A DNA stretch of 64,000 bases from JAVVEG01 sp032251455 (GCA_032251455.1 JAVVEG010000005.1:124001-188000); one strand, 5' to 3'. Shown: positions 25,738-35,288, numbered from the stretch's first letter. Program-made: numbers and translations. Notes: a model not told the origin generated them from the sequence alone.

Positions 25738-27090
25738 TCAATCTTCAATAAAGCTGCGAGCTATGCCATTGCTCAATGGTTTCAGAAGGTATTGCAGGAA
25801 AGTTCTGGCCCCTGTTGCAATGAAGACCTCGGCAGGCATGCCGGGCACCAATTCCAGGGAGCCTAACTCCTGCAAGCCTTCGGGGGGGACTTCAACCCGG
25901 GTCATATAATAGGAGGCCCCGCTGTTTTGATCGGTAAAACTGTCGGCCGAGATATTGATCACGCGCCCATAGATGGTGGGCACGGTACTGCTGAAACTGG
26001 AGAAACGAATGCTGGCTTCCTGCCCCAGAGCTATCCGGTCAATATCGTTGGGAGAAACCTGTGCTTCGATAACCAGTTCCTCTGCTTGCGGAACGATTTC
26101 TGCTATCGGTGTGCCGGGAGCGATGACTCCGCCAACGGTATGATACTGCAGGCCGTTGACTACGCCGTCCGCCGGCGCGGTGATGACTGTCCGGTTCACT
26201 ATGTGACGCAGCGCTGTCATGCGCTCGTTGACATCCTTGAGCTGGGTTTGTACTTCGCCCAACTGGGTCACCACTTCGTTCTGCATCTCATTGTTCTGTT
26301 GCAGAATCTGCAGCCGGGCTTCCCCGATTTGAATTTCAGCAGTTGAAATGCTGGCCAGCAACTCAGCTGCTTCGCCCCGCAGTGAAGCGATATTTCGTTC
26401 CAGTTCCCGCAAGCGATTTTTATCGGAAAAGCCCTGCCCCAGCAGCTCACGCACATCAGCCAGTTCTTCCGCGAAGGAGTGCATCAGTTCTTCCCGCGTT
26501 TCCCGCTGCACGCGCATGCCCCGAATTTGCGAATTCAATTGCTCTATGCGTTGCTCCAGCACATCGACACTGCCAGATAAAGCCTTTCTTCTGGCCTCGA
26601 ATATCCGATTCTGGGCACTGATTTCTTCACTGGCATCGACGTCCCCATTGGTAATCGATTGCGGATAATCGACCGCTTCCAGACCATCCCGTTCAGCGAT
26701 CAATCTGGATTCGATTGCTTTCAGGGCAACAAACTGGGAGTTGGCAATTTCCAGCTGTGCCAGCGATTGGGTGTTATCAAGAATCAGCAAGGGTGTCCCG
26801 GCACTGACCAGATCACCGTTTTTGGCCAGAATTGCGCTGACGATGCCACCCTCAAGATGCTGTACCACCTTTTTGTTTGATTTGACGGTAACCACGCCGG
26901 GGGCATGAGCAGCCCCCTCGATGGGGGCAATGGCCGCCCAGATGCCAAAAACACCAAACACCAGAAAGAAGATGATCAGCCCGATCCGCCTGGGGCTTTC
27001 CAGGCTGACATCGAGCTGTGCCGGCAAGGAATCCGGTTTCTCCTCGGCCGGGTTGTCTATGACCTGTAATTCTTTGTTATCACTCACCAT
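25738..27090 (-). CDS. HlyD/PrtE-family membrane fusion protein of type I secretion
   Basis: A 450-residue adaptor that links the ABC exporter to TolC. One TM helix lies at about 36-56 (GLIIFFLVFGVFGIWAAIAP), followed by a biotinyl-lipoyl segment (VVQHLEGGIVSAILAKNGD), a long periplasmic coiled coil (about 130-310), and a beta-barrel domain with the family-typical TVITAPADGVVNGL-like segment. The length and ITAPADG motif fit PrtE/LapC-type adaptors. It lies between the ABC transporter and the TolC genes. Confidence 0.94.
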   Translation of the reverse strand: MVSDNKELQVIDNPAEEKPDSLPAQLDVSLESPRRIGLIIFFLVFGVFGIWAAIAPIEGAAHAPGVVTVKSNKKVVQHLEGGIVSAILAKNGDLVSAGTPLLILDNTQSLAQLEIANSQFVALKAIESRLIAERDGLEAVDYPQSITNGDVDASEEISAQNRIFEARRKALSGSVDVLEQRIEQLNSQIRGMRVQRETREELMHSFAEELADVRELLGQGFSDKNRLRELERNIASLRGEAAELLASISTAEIQIGEARLQILQQNNEMQNEVVTQLGEVQTQLKDVNERMTALRHIVNRTVITAPADGVVNGLQYHTVGGVIAPGTPIAEIVPQAEELVIEAQVSPNDIDRIALGQEASIRFSSFSSTVPTIYGRVINISADSFTDQNSGASYYMTRVEVPPEGLQELGSLELVPGMPAEVFIATGARTFLQYLLKPLSNGIARSFIED

Positions 27091-27136
27091 GGTTTTCCGT
27101 CAATGTTATCTGTTGTGAGAAGGCGCTCGTGGCTTG

Positions 27137-28849
27137 TCATGACGCCGCCTGTCGGGGCACTGTATTTTTGCCCGTTAGTTCAGCAAGTATTTGATCCCTT
27201 GACCCATAACTGACGGCAAGCCCTTCCTTCATGACCAGGATATTGTCCACGCAGCTCAGCACCAGCATGCGATGGGTGATGACGATGACAGTGCATCCGC
27301 CAGCCTTGATCCGCTGGATTGCCTGCACCAGTTCCCTTTCCCCCTGATCGTCCAGGTTGGAGTTGGGTTCATCAAGAACCAGCAGGCGGGGGTTGCCATA
27401 CACCGCACGGGCCAGCCCGATGCGCTGACGTTGTCCGCCGGACAGCGTGCCCCCGGCACCACCGATAGGCGTATCATAGCCTTGCGGCAGTTGCAGGATC
27501 AGGTTGTGTACGCCAGCCAACTGGGCTGCGGCCACCACCTGCTTCGGGTCAACCTCGTTGAAGCGGCAGATATTCTCGGAAACAGTGCCTTCGAACAGTT
27601 CGATGTCCTGGGGTAAGTAACCGACGTAAGGCCCCAGATCTTCCCGGTTCCAGGACATGATGTTGGCGCCATCCAGCCGAACCACCCCGGAAAATACCGG
27701 CCAGATGCCCAGGATTGCTCGCGCCAGACTGGACTTGCCAGACGCGCTGGGTCCGATTATGCCGATCACTTCACCGGCATGGATTTTCAATGTAATGCCC
27801 TTCACGGCAGGGGTCTTGGCCCCGGGCGGAACAACCACCGCTTTCTCGACCAGGATATTGCCTTCCGGCGCAGGCAGGGTCATGTTGTCCTGGGTGGCCG
27901 GAATCGATTCCAGCAACTGCCCCAGACGATCATACTGAGCACGGGCAACGGAAAAACCTTTCCAGGTGCCCACCAGCAGATCAATCGGGGCCAGTGCCCG
28001 GCCCAGCAGCAAAGAGCCGGCAATCATCATGCCCGGCGAGATTTCCTGGCGCAGCGCCAGCAAGGCGCCCAGCCCCAAAATCAGGGATTGCACGGCAAGG
28101 CGAAAGGTCTTGGAGATGCTTACCAGCATACCGGCCGATTTGCTGGCCTCGGACTGCAATGCCAGCACGGTGTCGGCCTCCTTTTCCTGCCGGCGCTGAA
28201 TATTGCCGGCCATTCCCATGGCCGCAATGACTTCGGCATTACGCAGGCAACCCGTCATCTGATTGTTGTTGCGGTTGGCCTTTTTATTGGCATCCTTGAG
28301 CTTTTTGGTGGTCACCATCTCGTTGGTCCAGGCCAGCGCCACCATGACGATACCGGCAATAATGGCCACTACCCCGAACCAGAAATGAAACAGGAACATG
28401 ATCAGCACATAGATCGGGAACCAGGGTGCATCGAAAAAGGCAAACAGACCGTTACCGGTCAGGAACTGGCGCAGACTGGACAGATCATTGAGTCCCTGAG
28501 AGTTGGCGCCCCCGGAGAGCAGGGTATTTTGCAGCGTTGCATTAAAAACCCGTCCGCGCAGGCTTTTTTCAAGACGATTGCTGGCGCTGACCAGGATCAT
28601 CGAGCGCACCCATTCAAAACCACCCAGGGCGCTGAGCAGAAACAGCAGCAGCAAGGTCAGCATGAGCAGGGTGGAGGTGCTGCCGCTGGAGATGACACGG
28701 TCATAGACCTGCATCATGTAGATGATGGGCACCAGCATCATGACATTGACAGCAAAGCTGAAAACCCCGGCGAGGATAAAATACTGCCGGACGGCTTTGA
28801 TCGCATTCACCAGCTCTTCGTAGCGGGAGGAGTTATCCTTGATGTTCAT
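27137..28849 (-). CDS. Type I secretion ABC transporter (PrtD type)
   Basis: A 570-residue fused permease-ATPase. Six TM helices span roughly residues 20-310; there is no C39 peptidase domain in front, which fits the PrtD/SapD/RsaD group that exports RTX proteases and S-layer proteins. Walker A is IIGPSASGKSSLARA (near 360), signature LSGGQRQRIGLARAV, Walker B LLVLDEPNSNLD. It heads the leftward operon ABC-HlyD-TolC-unknown. The probable cargo is the RTX protein encoded on the other strand 6.4 kb away. Confidence 0.95.
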   Translation of the reverse strand: MNIKDNSSRYEELVNAIKAVRQYFILAGVFSFAVNVMMLVPIIYMMQVYDRVISSGSTSTLLMLTLLLLFLLSALGGFEWVRSMILVSASNRLEKSLRGRVFNATLQNTLLSGGANSQGLNDLSSLRQFLTGNGLFAFFDAPWFPIYVLIMFLFHFWFGVVAIIAGIVMVALAWTNEMVTTKKLKDANKKANRNNNQMTGCLRNAEVIAAMGMAGNIQRRQEKEADTVLALQSEASKSAGMLVSISKTFRLAVQSLILGLGALLALRQEISPGMMIAGSLLLGRALAPIDLLVGTWKGFSVARAQYDRLGQLLESIPATQDNMTLPAPEGNILVEKAVVVPPGAKTPAVKGITLKIHAGEVIGIIGPSASGKSSLARAILGIWPVFSGVVRLDGANIMSWNREDLGPYVGYLPQDIELFEGTVSENICRFNEVDPKQVVAAAQLAGVHNLILQLPQGYDTPIGGAGGTLSGGQRQRIGLARAVYGNPRLLVLDEPNSNLDDQGERELVQAIQRIKAGGCTVIVITHRMLVLSCVDNILVMKEGLAVSYGSRDQILAELTGKNTVPRQAAS

Positions 28850-29053
28850 TGATCGCTTCTTGTTGTGTGCGCTGGCCTGATCGCGCCGCGTCTGGAGTTA
28901 CTCGTTTGTAGTCAGTCATTATCTACAATGTTCATGGATAAGCATTAGTTGGGGAGGAAGCAGTATATTTCAACCCTGGGCTCCGTTTGCGACCGAATTG
29001 TACACTGAAATCCGCACAGGTTCCCCATTGTATGCCCCTGGTCTTTTACAGCT

Positions 29054-29752
29054 CTACAATTCCTTTTTGCCCTCGGCCAGGGCCTGCAAGGCACTGGGGT
29101 CAGCAATCAGCAACTGTCCCGGGCCAAGCCGCCGCACGATCTGCTGATTCTGTAATGACTGGAAAACCCGGGTGACGGTTTCCCGGCTGACATTCAGCAT
29201 GATGGCGATTTCCATATGGGTTGGCGGGTTGATGATGCTGGGGGCCGGGGCCTTCTGCTCGGCGGCGGACAATAACATCCAGAGCTGGCAACAGACCCGC
29301 TGGGGGATATTGGGCAGGCTCAACAGGGATCTTTGGTGGGTCATCTGACGGATGCGCGAGGCCAGTTTCGAACCAAACACATTGAGGTTGACGGGGTTGC
29401 TCAACATAGCAGTGCGCACTGAATCAAAAGGGGCTTTCACCACCAGCGATGCAGTCAGGGCAATCACGAACTCCGGGATGGGGCCATTATCAAAAAAGGC
29501 GATTTCGCCACAAAAATCCCCTGGCTCAACAAAATAAAGTCCCACTTCACGCCCATCTATCGTAAAATCCACTCCCTGGAGTCTTCCCTCAAACAGGAAA
29601 ATGATGCTATCGGCGTTTTCCCCCGCATTGAGCACTATCCCGCGCCGGGCATAACGCTGCATGCTGCATTCCTGGGCCAGGTGGCCGAGTATGGGTGGAG
29701 ACAGGGGCTTGAGTATGGGGAAAGTACCCAGAAGCTCTGGTGTTACCAGCAT
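29054..29752 (-). CDS. CRP/FNR-family transcription regulator with CRP-type DNA-reading helix
   Basis: A 232-residue regulator. The cyclic-nucleotide-binding fold covers about 10-125 and the winged helix about 140-215. The recognition helix reads VSRETVTRVFQSL with R190, E191 and R195, the same three contacts as R180/E181/R185 of E. coli CRP, so it should read TGTGA half-sites. In the effector pocket GE (82-83) is kept, but the Arg-Ser pair that holds the cAMP phosphate in CRP is replaced by Pro-Glu around residues 93-94. It lacks FNR-type N-terminal cysteines. It may therefore bind another ligand, or none. It lies divergent from the fecR-cyclase operon and next to a TGTGA palindrome. Confidence 0.9.
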   Translation of the reverse strand: MLVTPELLGTFPILKPLSPPILGHLAQECSMQRYARRGIVLNAGENADSIIFLFEGRLQGVDFTIDGREVGLYFVEPGDFCGEIAFFDNGPIPEFVIALTASLVVKAPFDSVRTAMLSNPVNLNVFGSKLASRIRQMTHQRSLLSLPNIPQRVCCQLWMLLSAAEQKAPAPSIINPPTHMEIAIMLNVSRETVTRVFQSLQNQQIVRRLGPGQLLIADPSALQALAEGKKEL

Positions 29753-29866
29753 GAACTAAGAATCCTGAGAGGATGGTTCAAAGCGCGAGGCCAAGGTAGC
29801 TGTTTTTCTTGCTTCGGCATTATAAGTACTTGAAGCTGAATAGCAAATCCAGGAATTTTGATTTCA

Positions 29867-29882
29867 TGTGATGGTAGTCACC
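29867..29882. promoter_or_regulatory. CRP-type operator between the regulator and fecR operon
   Basis: TGTGA-TGGTAG-TCACC, a nearly perfect CRP-family palindrome, lies about 115 bases upstream of the regulator start and 140 upstream of the fecR-domain gene start, in the divergent intergenic region. Nine of ten consensus half-site bases match. The neighbouring regulator has the matching recognition helix. Confidence 0.65.
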
Positions 29883-30021
29883 TGTCGGCCAGACTGCTTG
29901 CGGTAATTTGAGAAACCTCGAGAACCATAATAAAGTATGATCGTGTTGTGTCTGGACAGGTTCCGGGTTTTCGATCCGTTCCGTACAGCCAGGCAACCAC
30001 CTCAACCATTGACAATCAACC

Positions 30022-31515
30022 ATGAAAACAGATGTTCTTGTCAGTATGATTACAGCGTCCGAATCCAGTCTGGCCCGCCTCCTAGTCCTGACCCTCCTGT
30101 TTGCGTTGTCCGTCACGCCTGCGGCGCAGGCTGCCCTGGCCGACGCCGAGGAAATCAATAACAGTTTTTATGTCGGGGAGATCAGCCTGGTTCTGGGCAA
30201 GGCTTATCTGATCTCGGCAGACAGGAGTCGTGAACGGATAACGGCAGGTTCCCGGATTCGCGCCACCGACAGCATCCAGACCGAGGTGAACGGGCATGTG
30301 CATATCCGCTTTGTCGATGACGCGCTGGTCAGTGTCCGTCCCGACAGTCTTCTTGAAATAGTCAACTACGAGTACAACCCGCAGAATCCCAGACTTTCAT
30401 CCATCAAGCTCAACCTCAAGGAAGGCGTAACCAGAGCAATCTCCGGCAAGGGTGCCAGCGCAGCCCGGGACCGGTTTCGGCTGAATACCCCGATTGCCGC
30501 CATCGGCGTTAGGGGCACGGATTTTGTAGTGAAAGCCTCCGGCAATTCGGTCAGGGCCATGGTCAATGAAGGGGCGATCATTCTTGCGCCCTATTCCAGT
30601 GCCTGTGCAGTGGATGCCTTCGGTCCGTGCCAGCTCAATGCGGTTGAATTGAGCGACAACTCCCTTGACATGATCGAGCTGGATGGGGAGACCGGCACAT
30701 CCCGGCTTATCCCGGCCACCTATGAAAGAGAGGCTGATCTCATTGCGAGCCAGGCACAGCGTCGGGAGGAAGAGGAAGCAGCAGTGGCCTCGGACAGTGA
30801 CCTTGAAGACAAAACTGCCGGCACGGACGTTTACCTGGAAAACGTCACCTCGAGAAGAGTAACGGCTGAGGTGGCAAGCGACAACATGATTCAACGACCC
30901 GTTCCACCGGACTCCTCCTTGCCGGACCCGGACATGCCGCCACCAGGCACCGTGGACCCGGTTCCGGTTCCAGTTCCAGTTCCAGTTGAACCGGAGCTGC
31001 CGGATGTGGCAGAAATACTGTCTCAGCGGCAGTTGGTGTGGGGACGCTGGGTCGATGGTCCGATCGGTAATGCCAGTCTGTCCCGGGATGATGCGCGGCA
31101 AGGGGGCCGGGAAATCACGGTGGGCAACAGTGATTTTGGCCTGTATCGGGCAGAGGAGGGGAGCAAGCGTATCCAGGCGGGCCTGGGGGCGGTCAGTTTC
31201 TCGTTGAGCAGCAGCCAGGCGTCCTTTACTTCCGCCAGCGAGACGGTCGATATGTCGGTTGATGGCGGTTCGCTTGCCATAGATTTCGACAACAGCAGCT
31301 TTGCCACGGAACTGACCCTGAGCCATGACCTGACCGGCGAGGTAATCTTCAGTGCCGCAGGCCGGGTCTTCGATGGCGGTTTCTTCCGGACCAGTTCACC
31401 AACAGAGCGGATGGCTGGTGCAGTCAGCATAGATGGCAGCGAAGCCGGCTTTTTCTTTGAAAAGCAGATCGAGGCCGGCAGTGTGCAGGGCATCACTCTT
31501 TGGGATCAGCAGTAA
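30022..31515 (+). CDS. Exported FecR-domain protein
   Basis: A 497-residue protein with a signal peptide (LLVLTLLFALSVTPAAQA) and a FecR-like domain at about 50-200 (ITAGSRIRATDSIQTEVNGH, then LNTPIAAIGVRGTDFVV). A charged helical region follows, then a Pro/Val linker (PVPVPVPVEPELP) and a C-terminal beta-rich domain of about 170 residues. It is not the usual TM anti-sigma FecR; this secreted form is commonly encoded in front of CHASE2 cyclases near type I secretion genes. The next gene starts 3 bases after its stop. It may sense or bind something in the periplasm and pass it to the CHASE2 protein; inference. Confidence 0.8.
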   Translation: MKTDVLVSMITASESSLARLLVLTLLFALSVTPAAQAALADAEEINNSFYVGEISLVLGKAYLISADRSRERITAGSRIRATDSIQTEVNGHVHIRFVDDALVSVRPDSLLEIVNYEYNPQNPRLSSIKLNLKEGVTRAISGKGASAARDRFRLNTPIAAIGVRGTDFVVKASGNSVRAMVNEGAIILAPYSSACAVDAFGPCQLNAVELSDNSLDMIELDGETGTSRLIPATYEREADLIASQAQRREEEEAAVASDSDLEDKTAGTDVYLENVTSRRVTAEVASDNMIQRPVPPDSSLPDPDMPPPGTVDPVPVPVPVPVEPELPDVAEILSQRQLVWGRWVDGPIGNASLSRDDARQGGREITVGNSDFGLYRAEEGSKRIQAGLGAVSFSLSSSQASFTSASETVDMSVDGGSLAIDFDNSSFATELTLSHDLTGEVIFSAAGRVFDGGFFRTSSPTERMAGAVSIDGSEAGFFFEKQIEAGSVQGITLWDQQ

Positions 31516-31517
31516 TC

Positions 31518-33536
31518 ATGCAGCTCCTGTCCCGTTTTTTTGCCCAGGCCCAGACAGCCAATCCGGTTTTCTTCATACTGAACCTGCGGCCGTGGCAAGG
31601 ACGTGTGCTGGTGATTGCGCTTGCCATGTTGACCACCTGGCTGCTGCTGGCCTTTTTTGATGAAAGCGCGAACACACTGGAGGAGCGCATCGGAGCCCAG
31701 GGTTGGGTGTTATCGGCGCAGCAGCGGCAGGAAGAACGGATCAGTATAGTTGCCATCGATGAAAAGAGTCTGGCTGCAGTGGGGCCATGGCCCTGGTCCA
31801 GAAGTGATATGGCCAGGCTGACACAGGCCTTGAATGCGGCGAATGTGCAGCTGCAGGTGCATGATATCGTCTACCCGGAATCCCGCGCAGGAGATGATCT
31901 GTTTCTTGCGGCGCTGTCCTCGTCGCGTGGTGCCGTATTGGCCCAGGTGCCTGTTCTTGACGGTCTTGGCTCGGATCAGCAGGTCAGAACCGGCACCATG
32001 ACCCATGCCGTGACCGGCCTTGCCTGCAATGATACGGCCTCGGTCAATGCCACTGGCTTTATCGCCAACAGCGCCAATTACGCCAGCATTCCCAAAGGCC
32101 ATATCACTCCGCTGGTTGCCAGCGATGGTGCAATTCGCAAGATTCCCGCCTTCGTCTGTATTGACGGCAAGCCCTATCCGGCGCTGGCCATCAGCGCCCT
32201 GCTGCAGGCAACGGGGAGTACCGACAACTGGGCTGTATCCATTGTCGAAAGCAGTGGCTGGTTTCAGCCAGAACGGGTGCTGCGGCTGAATTCCTATCCG
32301 GGCCTGGGCATCCCCCTGGATGAGGCCAACAATTTGCGGGTTTCCTACCAGGATCTGCCGGAGAGCTTTCGTGCCTTCTCGGCCATAGATGTCATGGAAG
32401 GCACCATTGATCCGGATCTGCTGGACAATGCCTGGGTTCTGGTAGGTGCGGTCGCTTTCGGCATGGGAGACATTGTTCCCACTCCTTACAAGGGGGCAGC
32501 GCCAGGGGTCGAGTTGCAGGCCCGCCTGCTCAGCAGCCTGCTTGACTCAGCCGTTCCCTATACCCCCGTTGCTTCAGAATGGCTGCTGGCAGGCCTGAGC
32601 ATTATTTTTGCCCTGCTGTTGCTGCTCATTGCCGGCAGAGAGCGTTTATCAGCATACGGCCTGCCAATGCTGGCGATTCTGTTGCCAGCGCTGGCCATCA
32701 GTTTGCACATAAGCCTGTTGCAGACCCGGGACATCTGGCTGGGCTGGTTGTTCCCGGCATTTTCAAGCCTTGCTGCTGCGTTCATGCTGCTATTGCTCGA
32801 GCAGGGCCGGGTCAGGGTAGAAAGAGCGAGAGTCTTTGGCAATCTGAGCAGCTATCTCCCCACGGATATTGCGCGTGAAATTGCCTACTCGCTGCCCAGT
32901 TCCAGCATCAACGCCAGGCGCTGTGAAGTCACATTATTGAACGCAGATTTACGAAATTTTTCCGCTTTCGGCGAATTGCGTCCTCCGGAAGAATCAGCTG
33001 CACTGCTGCATTTCTTTTTCGTCAAGGCAACGGAAATCATCGAGAGTCATAAGGGGCGCATTCACGAATTCAAGGGCGATGGTCTGATGGCGGTCTGGGA
33101 TGGTCAGAATACCGCCGCCGCAGAACAGGCCCTGTCAGCAGCCAGGGAGATGCAGCAGAGCATTCAGAAAGATATGCCACAACACCCGCCATCCGGGCTG
33201 GAACCGCTGGCTCTGGGCATCGGCATCGAGCAGGGCCCGGCACTTATTGGTTCAATTGGCCCGGCCCACCGCCGCAGTCATACCCTGCTCGGCGACACGG
33301 TCACCATTACCCTGCGCATTCAGGAGATGACGGCCGAGCTGGCCCAACCCATCCTGCTGGGAGAATGTATCGCCCGGCAATTGCAGGGTGCAGAACTGGA
33401 ATCACAGGGCAGCTATCTGCTCAATGGCTTACGCACACCGCACACACTGTTCGCACTGTCACCGCCAGAACAATCCAGTCGCAGCCGTGTTGAACAGCTG
33501 AACCTGAAGATTGTTTCCGGGGGCAAACTCAACTGA
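31518..33536 (+). CDS. CHASE2-domain class III nucleotide cyclase
   Basis: A 672-residue membrane protein: N-terminal TM helix, periplasmic CHASE2 sensor (about 45-340), three TM helices (about 345-435) and a cytoplasmic class III cyclase domain (about 465-640). The two metal-binding Asp are kept (D477 in NADLRNF, D521 in FKGDG), as is the transition-state Arg (R600). However the purine-selecting Lys position is Glu517, its partner position is Thr589, and the transition-state Asn is Thr596. Product specificity and even activity are therefore open. It follows the fecR gene in an operon. Confidence 0.88.
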   Translation: MQLLSRFFAQAQTANPVFFILNLRPWQGRVLVIALAMLTTWLLLAFFDESANTLEERIGAQGWVLSAQQRQEERISIVAIDEKSLAAVGPWPWSRSDMARLTQALNAANVQLQVHDIVYPESRAGDDLFLAALSSSRGAVLAQVPVLDGLGSDQQVRTGTMTHAVTGLACNDTASVNATGFIANSANYASIPKGHITPLVASDGAIRKIPAFVCIDGKPYPALAISALLQATGSTDNWAVSIVESSGWFQPERVLRLNSYPGLGIPLDEANNLRVSYQDLPESFRAFSAIDVMEGTIDPDLLDNAWVLVGAVAFGMGDIVPTPYKGAAPGVELQARLLSSLLDSAVPYTPVASEWLLAGLSIIFALLLLLIAGRERLSAYGLPMLAILLPALAISLHISLLQTRDIWLGWLFPAFSSLAAAFMLLLLEQGRVRVERARVFGNLSSYLPTDIAREIAYSLPSSSINARRCEVTLLNADLRNFSAFGELRPPEESAALLHFFFVKATEIIESHKGRIHEFKGDGLMAVWDGQNTAAAEQALSAAREMQQSIQKDMPQHPPSGLEPLALGIGIEQGPALIGSIGPAHRRSHTLLGDTVTITLRIQEMTAELAQPILLGECIARQLQGAELESQGSYLLNGLRTPHTLFALSPPEQSSRSRVEQLNLKIVSGGKLN

Positions 33537-33605
33537 GCGTAACGGCGCTTTTTCCTGTTGGCTTTCTTGTTGCAACCCTGAGAGCTATTCACGATAATTG
33601 CGCGC

Positions 33606-34994
33606 ATGTTTCCCAGCACCCAATCAGCGCCTTCGTTCCATGAGATCAGTTCTGGTAAGTTGGCTCCTGAATCCAGGTGCTTGCGACGGCTGAGAAGTGT
33701 TTTTTTCGTATTGCTGTTAGGGTCTGGTCTCTCATTCCAGGTTTATGCCTGTCCCGATCTTTCCCCGTTCTATCCACAGGATGAGGTTGACTGGTCCGAA
33801 CTCGGTCGCAGCCTGTCGGCCCTGATGCCGCAATGCCTGCAGAATTCCGAATACTTTGCCTTGCTGGGAGCGGCCCAGCTCAATGCCGGGGATATAGCCA
33901 ATGCCCTGGAGGCGCTGGAACGCTCGCTGCTGCTGGCACCGGATAATGGCGGGGCCCAGGTGGATTACGCAGAGGCCCTGTTTCTGCAGGGTCAGTTGTT
34001 CCCGGCAATGGATCTCAACCAGCAATTATTGCAGCGTGAGGATATCCCGGCCGCCCTGTTGCCGATGTTGCAACAACGACAGGACTCCTGGCAGGCACTC
34101 ACCCGGCGCAGGTCGCTGCAGCTGGATGTGTTGACCGGTTACGATCATAATCTCAATGGCGCCCCTGATCGCGATCAGATCGCCTTGACGCTCAGTGGGG
34201 AATCAGTCCTGCTGGTCTTGAGTGAGGAGTTTCAACCAGTCGGCGGGGCATTCCTGAATATGCGTCTGGCGGGAAGCTATAGCCAATTGGGGCCCGAGCA
34301 TCAACACAATGCCCTGGTGGAGGTGCGCAGCCGGGTCAGTGAAGACAGCGATTCCGATCTGCTGCAGATGAATGGCCATTACGCGCTGGTGCTTCCCGGC
34401 CGGCCTCATAACTGGCAGCTCAATGCGGGCATCAACAATCTTTTCTTTGGTGGCAGCCCCCTGTTTACGGCGACGGAAGTCTCTGGCCGATACACCTTTG
34501 CCGATAGCAGGCAATGCAACCCTTTTGCCAGTGCGGCCATGCAGCATCAGGTGTTTCACGATCAGAACGAACTCAATGCCGTAGAAAGCAAATTCGGCGG
34601 CGGCGTGAACTGCCCCGTATCGGGCCGGCGCAACCACAACCTGTCACTGGAACTCAGCTATATCAACAACAACCCGGTTAATCAGGGCCGCGCCGGCGGC
34701 CGTCGTGATGGCTGGCAGTTCCGTGCGGACTGGTGGATGCAGCTTGGCAGCGGCACCCTGAGCAGCCAGATCAATCATACCGAACTCGATGACGTGAGCG
34801 GATTCAGCCCTCTGCTTTCGGGTGGCGACAAAAGGGAGCTGCGGCGAAGTTTCGTCCTGGTTCAGTACCGCAGGCCACTGTCCCGACAGACCAGTCTGCT
34901 GCTGAATTTTTTCCATCAGGACCAGCATAGCAACATAGATTTGTTCCGTACCACCGACACCAGCGTTGAAATCGGCGTCAGCCTCTCGTTCTGA
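33606..34994 (+). CDS. TPR plus outer-membrane beta-barrel-like protein
   Basis: A 462-residue exported protein. After a signal peptide (FFVLLLGSGLSFQVYA) come two or three TPR-like repeats at about 75-180 (AQLNAGDIANALEALERSLL, then DYAEALFLQGQLFPAMDLNQ). The remaining 280 residues alternate polar and aromatic residues and end in EIGVSLSF, a typical barrel C-terminus. This TPR-then-barrel plan recalls Slam/DUF560 surface-lipoprotein exporters and similar assembly proteins. It stands between the cyclase and the RTX gene, so a role in surface display or anchoring is a reasonable guess, not shown. Confidence 0.7.
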   Translation: MFPSTQSAPSFHEISSGKLAPESRCLRRLRSVFFVLLLGSGLSFQVYACPDLSPFYPQDEVDWSELGRSLSALMPQCLQNSEYFALLGAAQLNAGDIANALEALERSLLLAPDNGGAQVDYAEALFLQGQLFPAMDLNQQLLQREDIPAALLPMLQQRQDSWQALTRRRSLQLDVLTGYDHNLNGAPDRDQIALTLSGESVLLVLSEEFQPVGGAFLNMRLAGSYSQLGPEHQHNALVEVRSRVSEDSDSDLLQMNGHYALVLPGRPHNWQLNAGINNLFFGGSPLFTATEVSGRYTFADSRQCNPFASAAMQHQVFHDQNELNAVESKFGGGVNCPVSGRRNHNLSLELSYINNNPVNQGRAGGRRDGWQFRADWWMQLGSGTLSSQINHTELDDVSGFSPLLSGGDKRELRRSFVLVQYRRPLSRQTSLLLNFFHQDQHSNIDLFRTTDTSVEIGVSLSF

Positions 34995-35158
34995 GGAGAC
35001 TAATTTCAGTAAATTTAGCTGCTTACAAAAGAATTTTGATAAAAATATTGTCAAGTCCCAGTGATGGAGGTAACATCGCCGGGCGTATCCGCTTGTGGCT
35101 TAATTTTGGAGTGGCTCAAGTGTGATAAATCCAGGGCTTTCGGGGTAATCCTCTTCTA

Positions 35159-35174
35159 TGTGATTGCAGTCACA
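35159..35174. promoter_or_regulatory. Perfect CRP-type operator upstream of the RTX gene
   Basis: TGTGA-TTGCAG-TCACA is a perfect consensus palindrome for a CRP-family dimer, centred about 122 bases before the RTX start codon in a 294-base spacer that is otherwise A+T-rich. A separate half-site TGTGA lies near 35120. A possible -10 (TAAAAT, 35253-35258) is far from the box, so the exact promoter is not defined. The RTX ribosome binding site AAGGAG is at 35277-35282. Confidence 0.7.
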
Positions 35175-35288
35175 AGGCGGAGGGCTTGCATTGAGTATCC
35201 TTGGAACAGCCGATATGCGGTCATCTGCTGCTTTCAGCATGTCACAATCGGATAAAATAATTTTGAAAAAAAACCTAAGGAGTTATAC

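Noticed and set aside
28850..29053. CRP-type box in front of the type I secretion operon
   Set aside because: No TGTGA-N6-TCACA-like palindrome is present here. Only a possible -10 (TATACT on the minus strand) was seen, too weak to list.
34995..35288. Riboswitch in the RTX leader
   Set aside because: No conserved core of a cyclic-di-GMP or other known riboswitch was seen. The region is explained by a CRP-type box, a likely promoter and a ribosome binding site.
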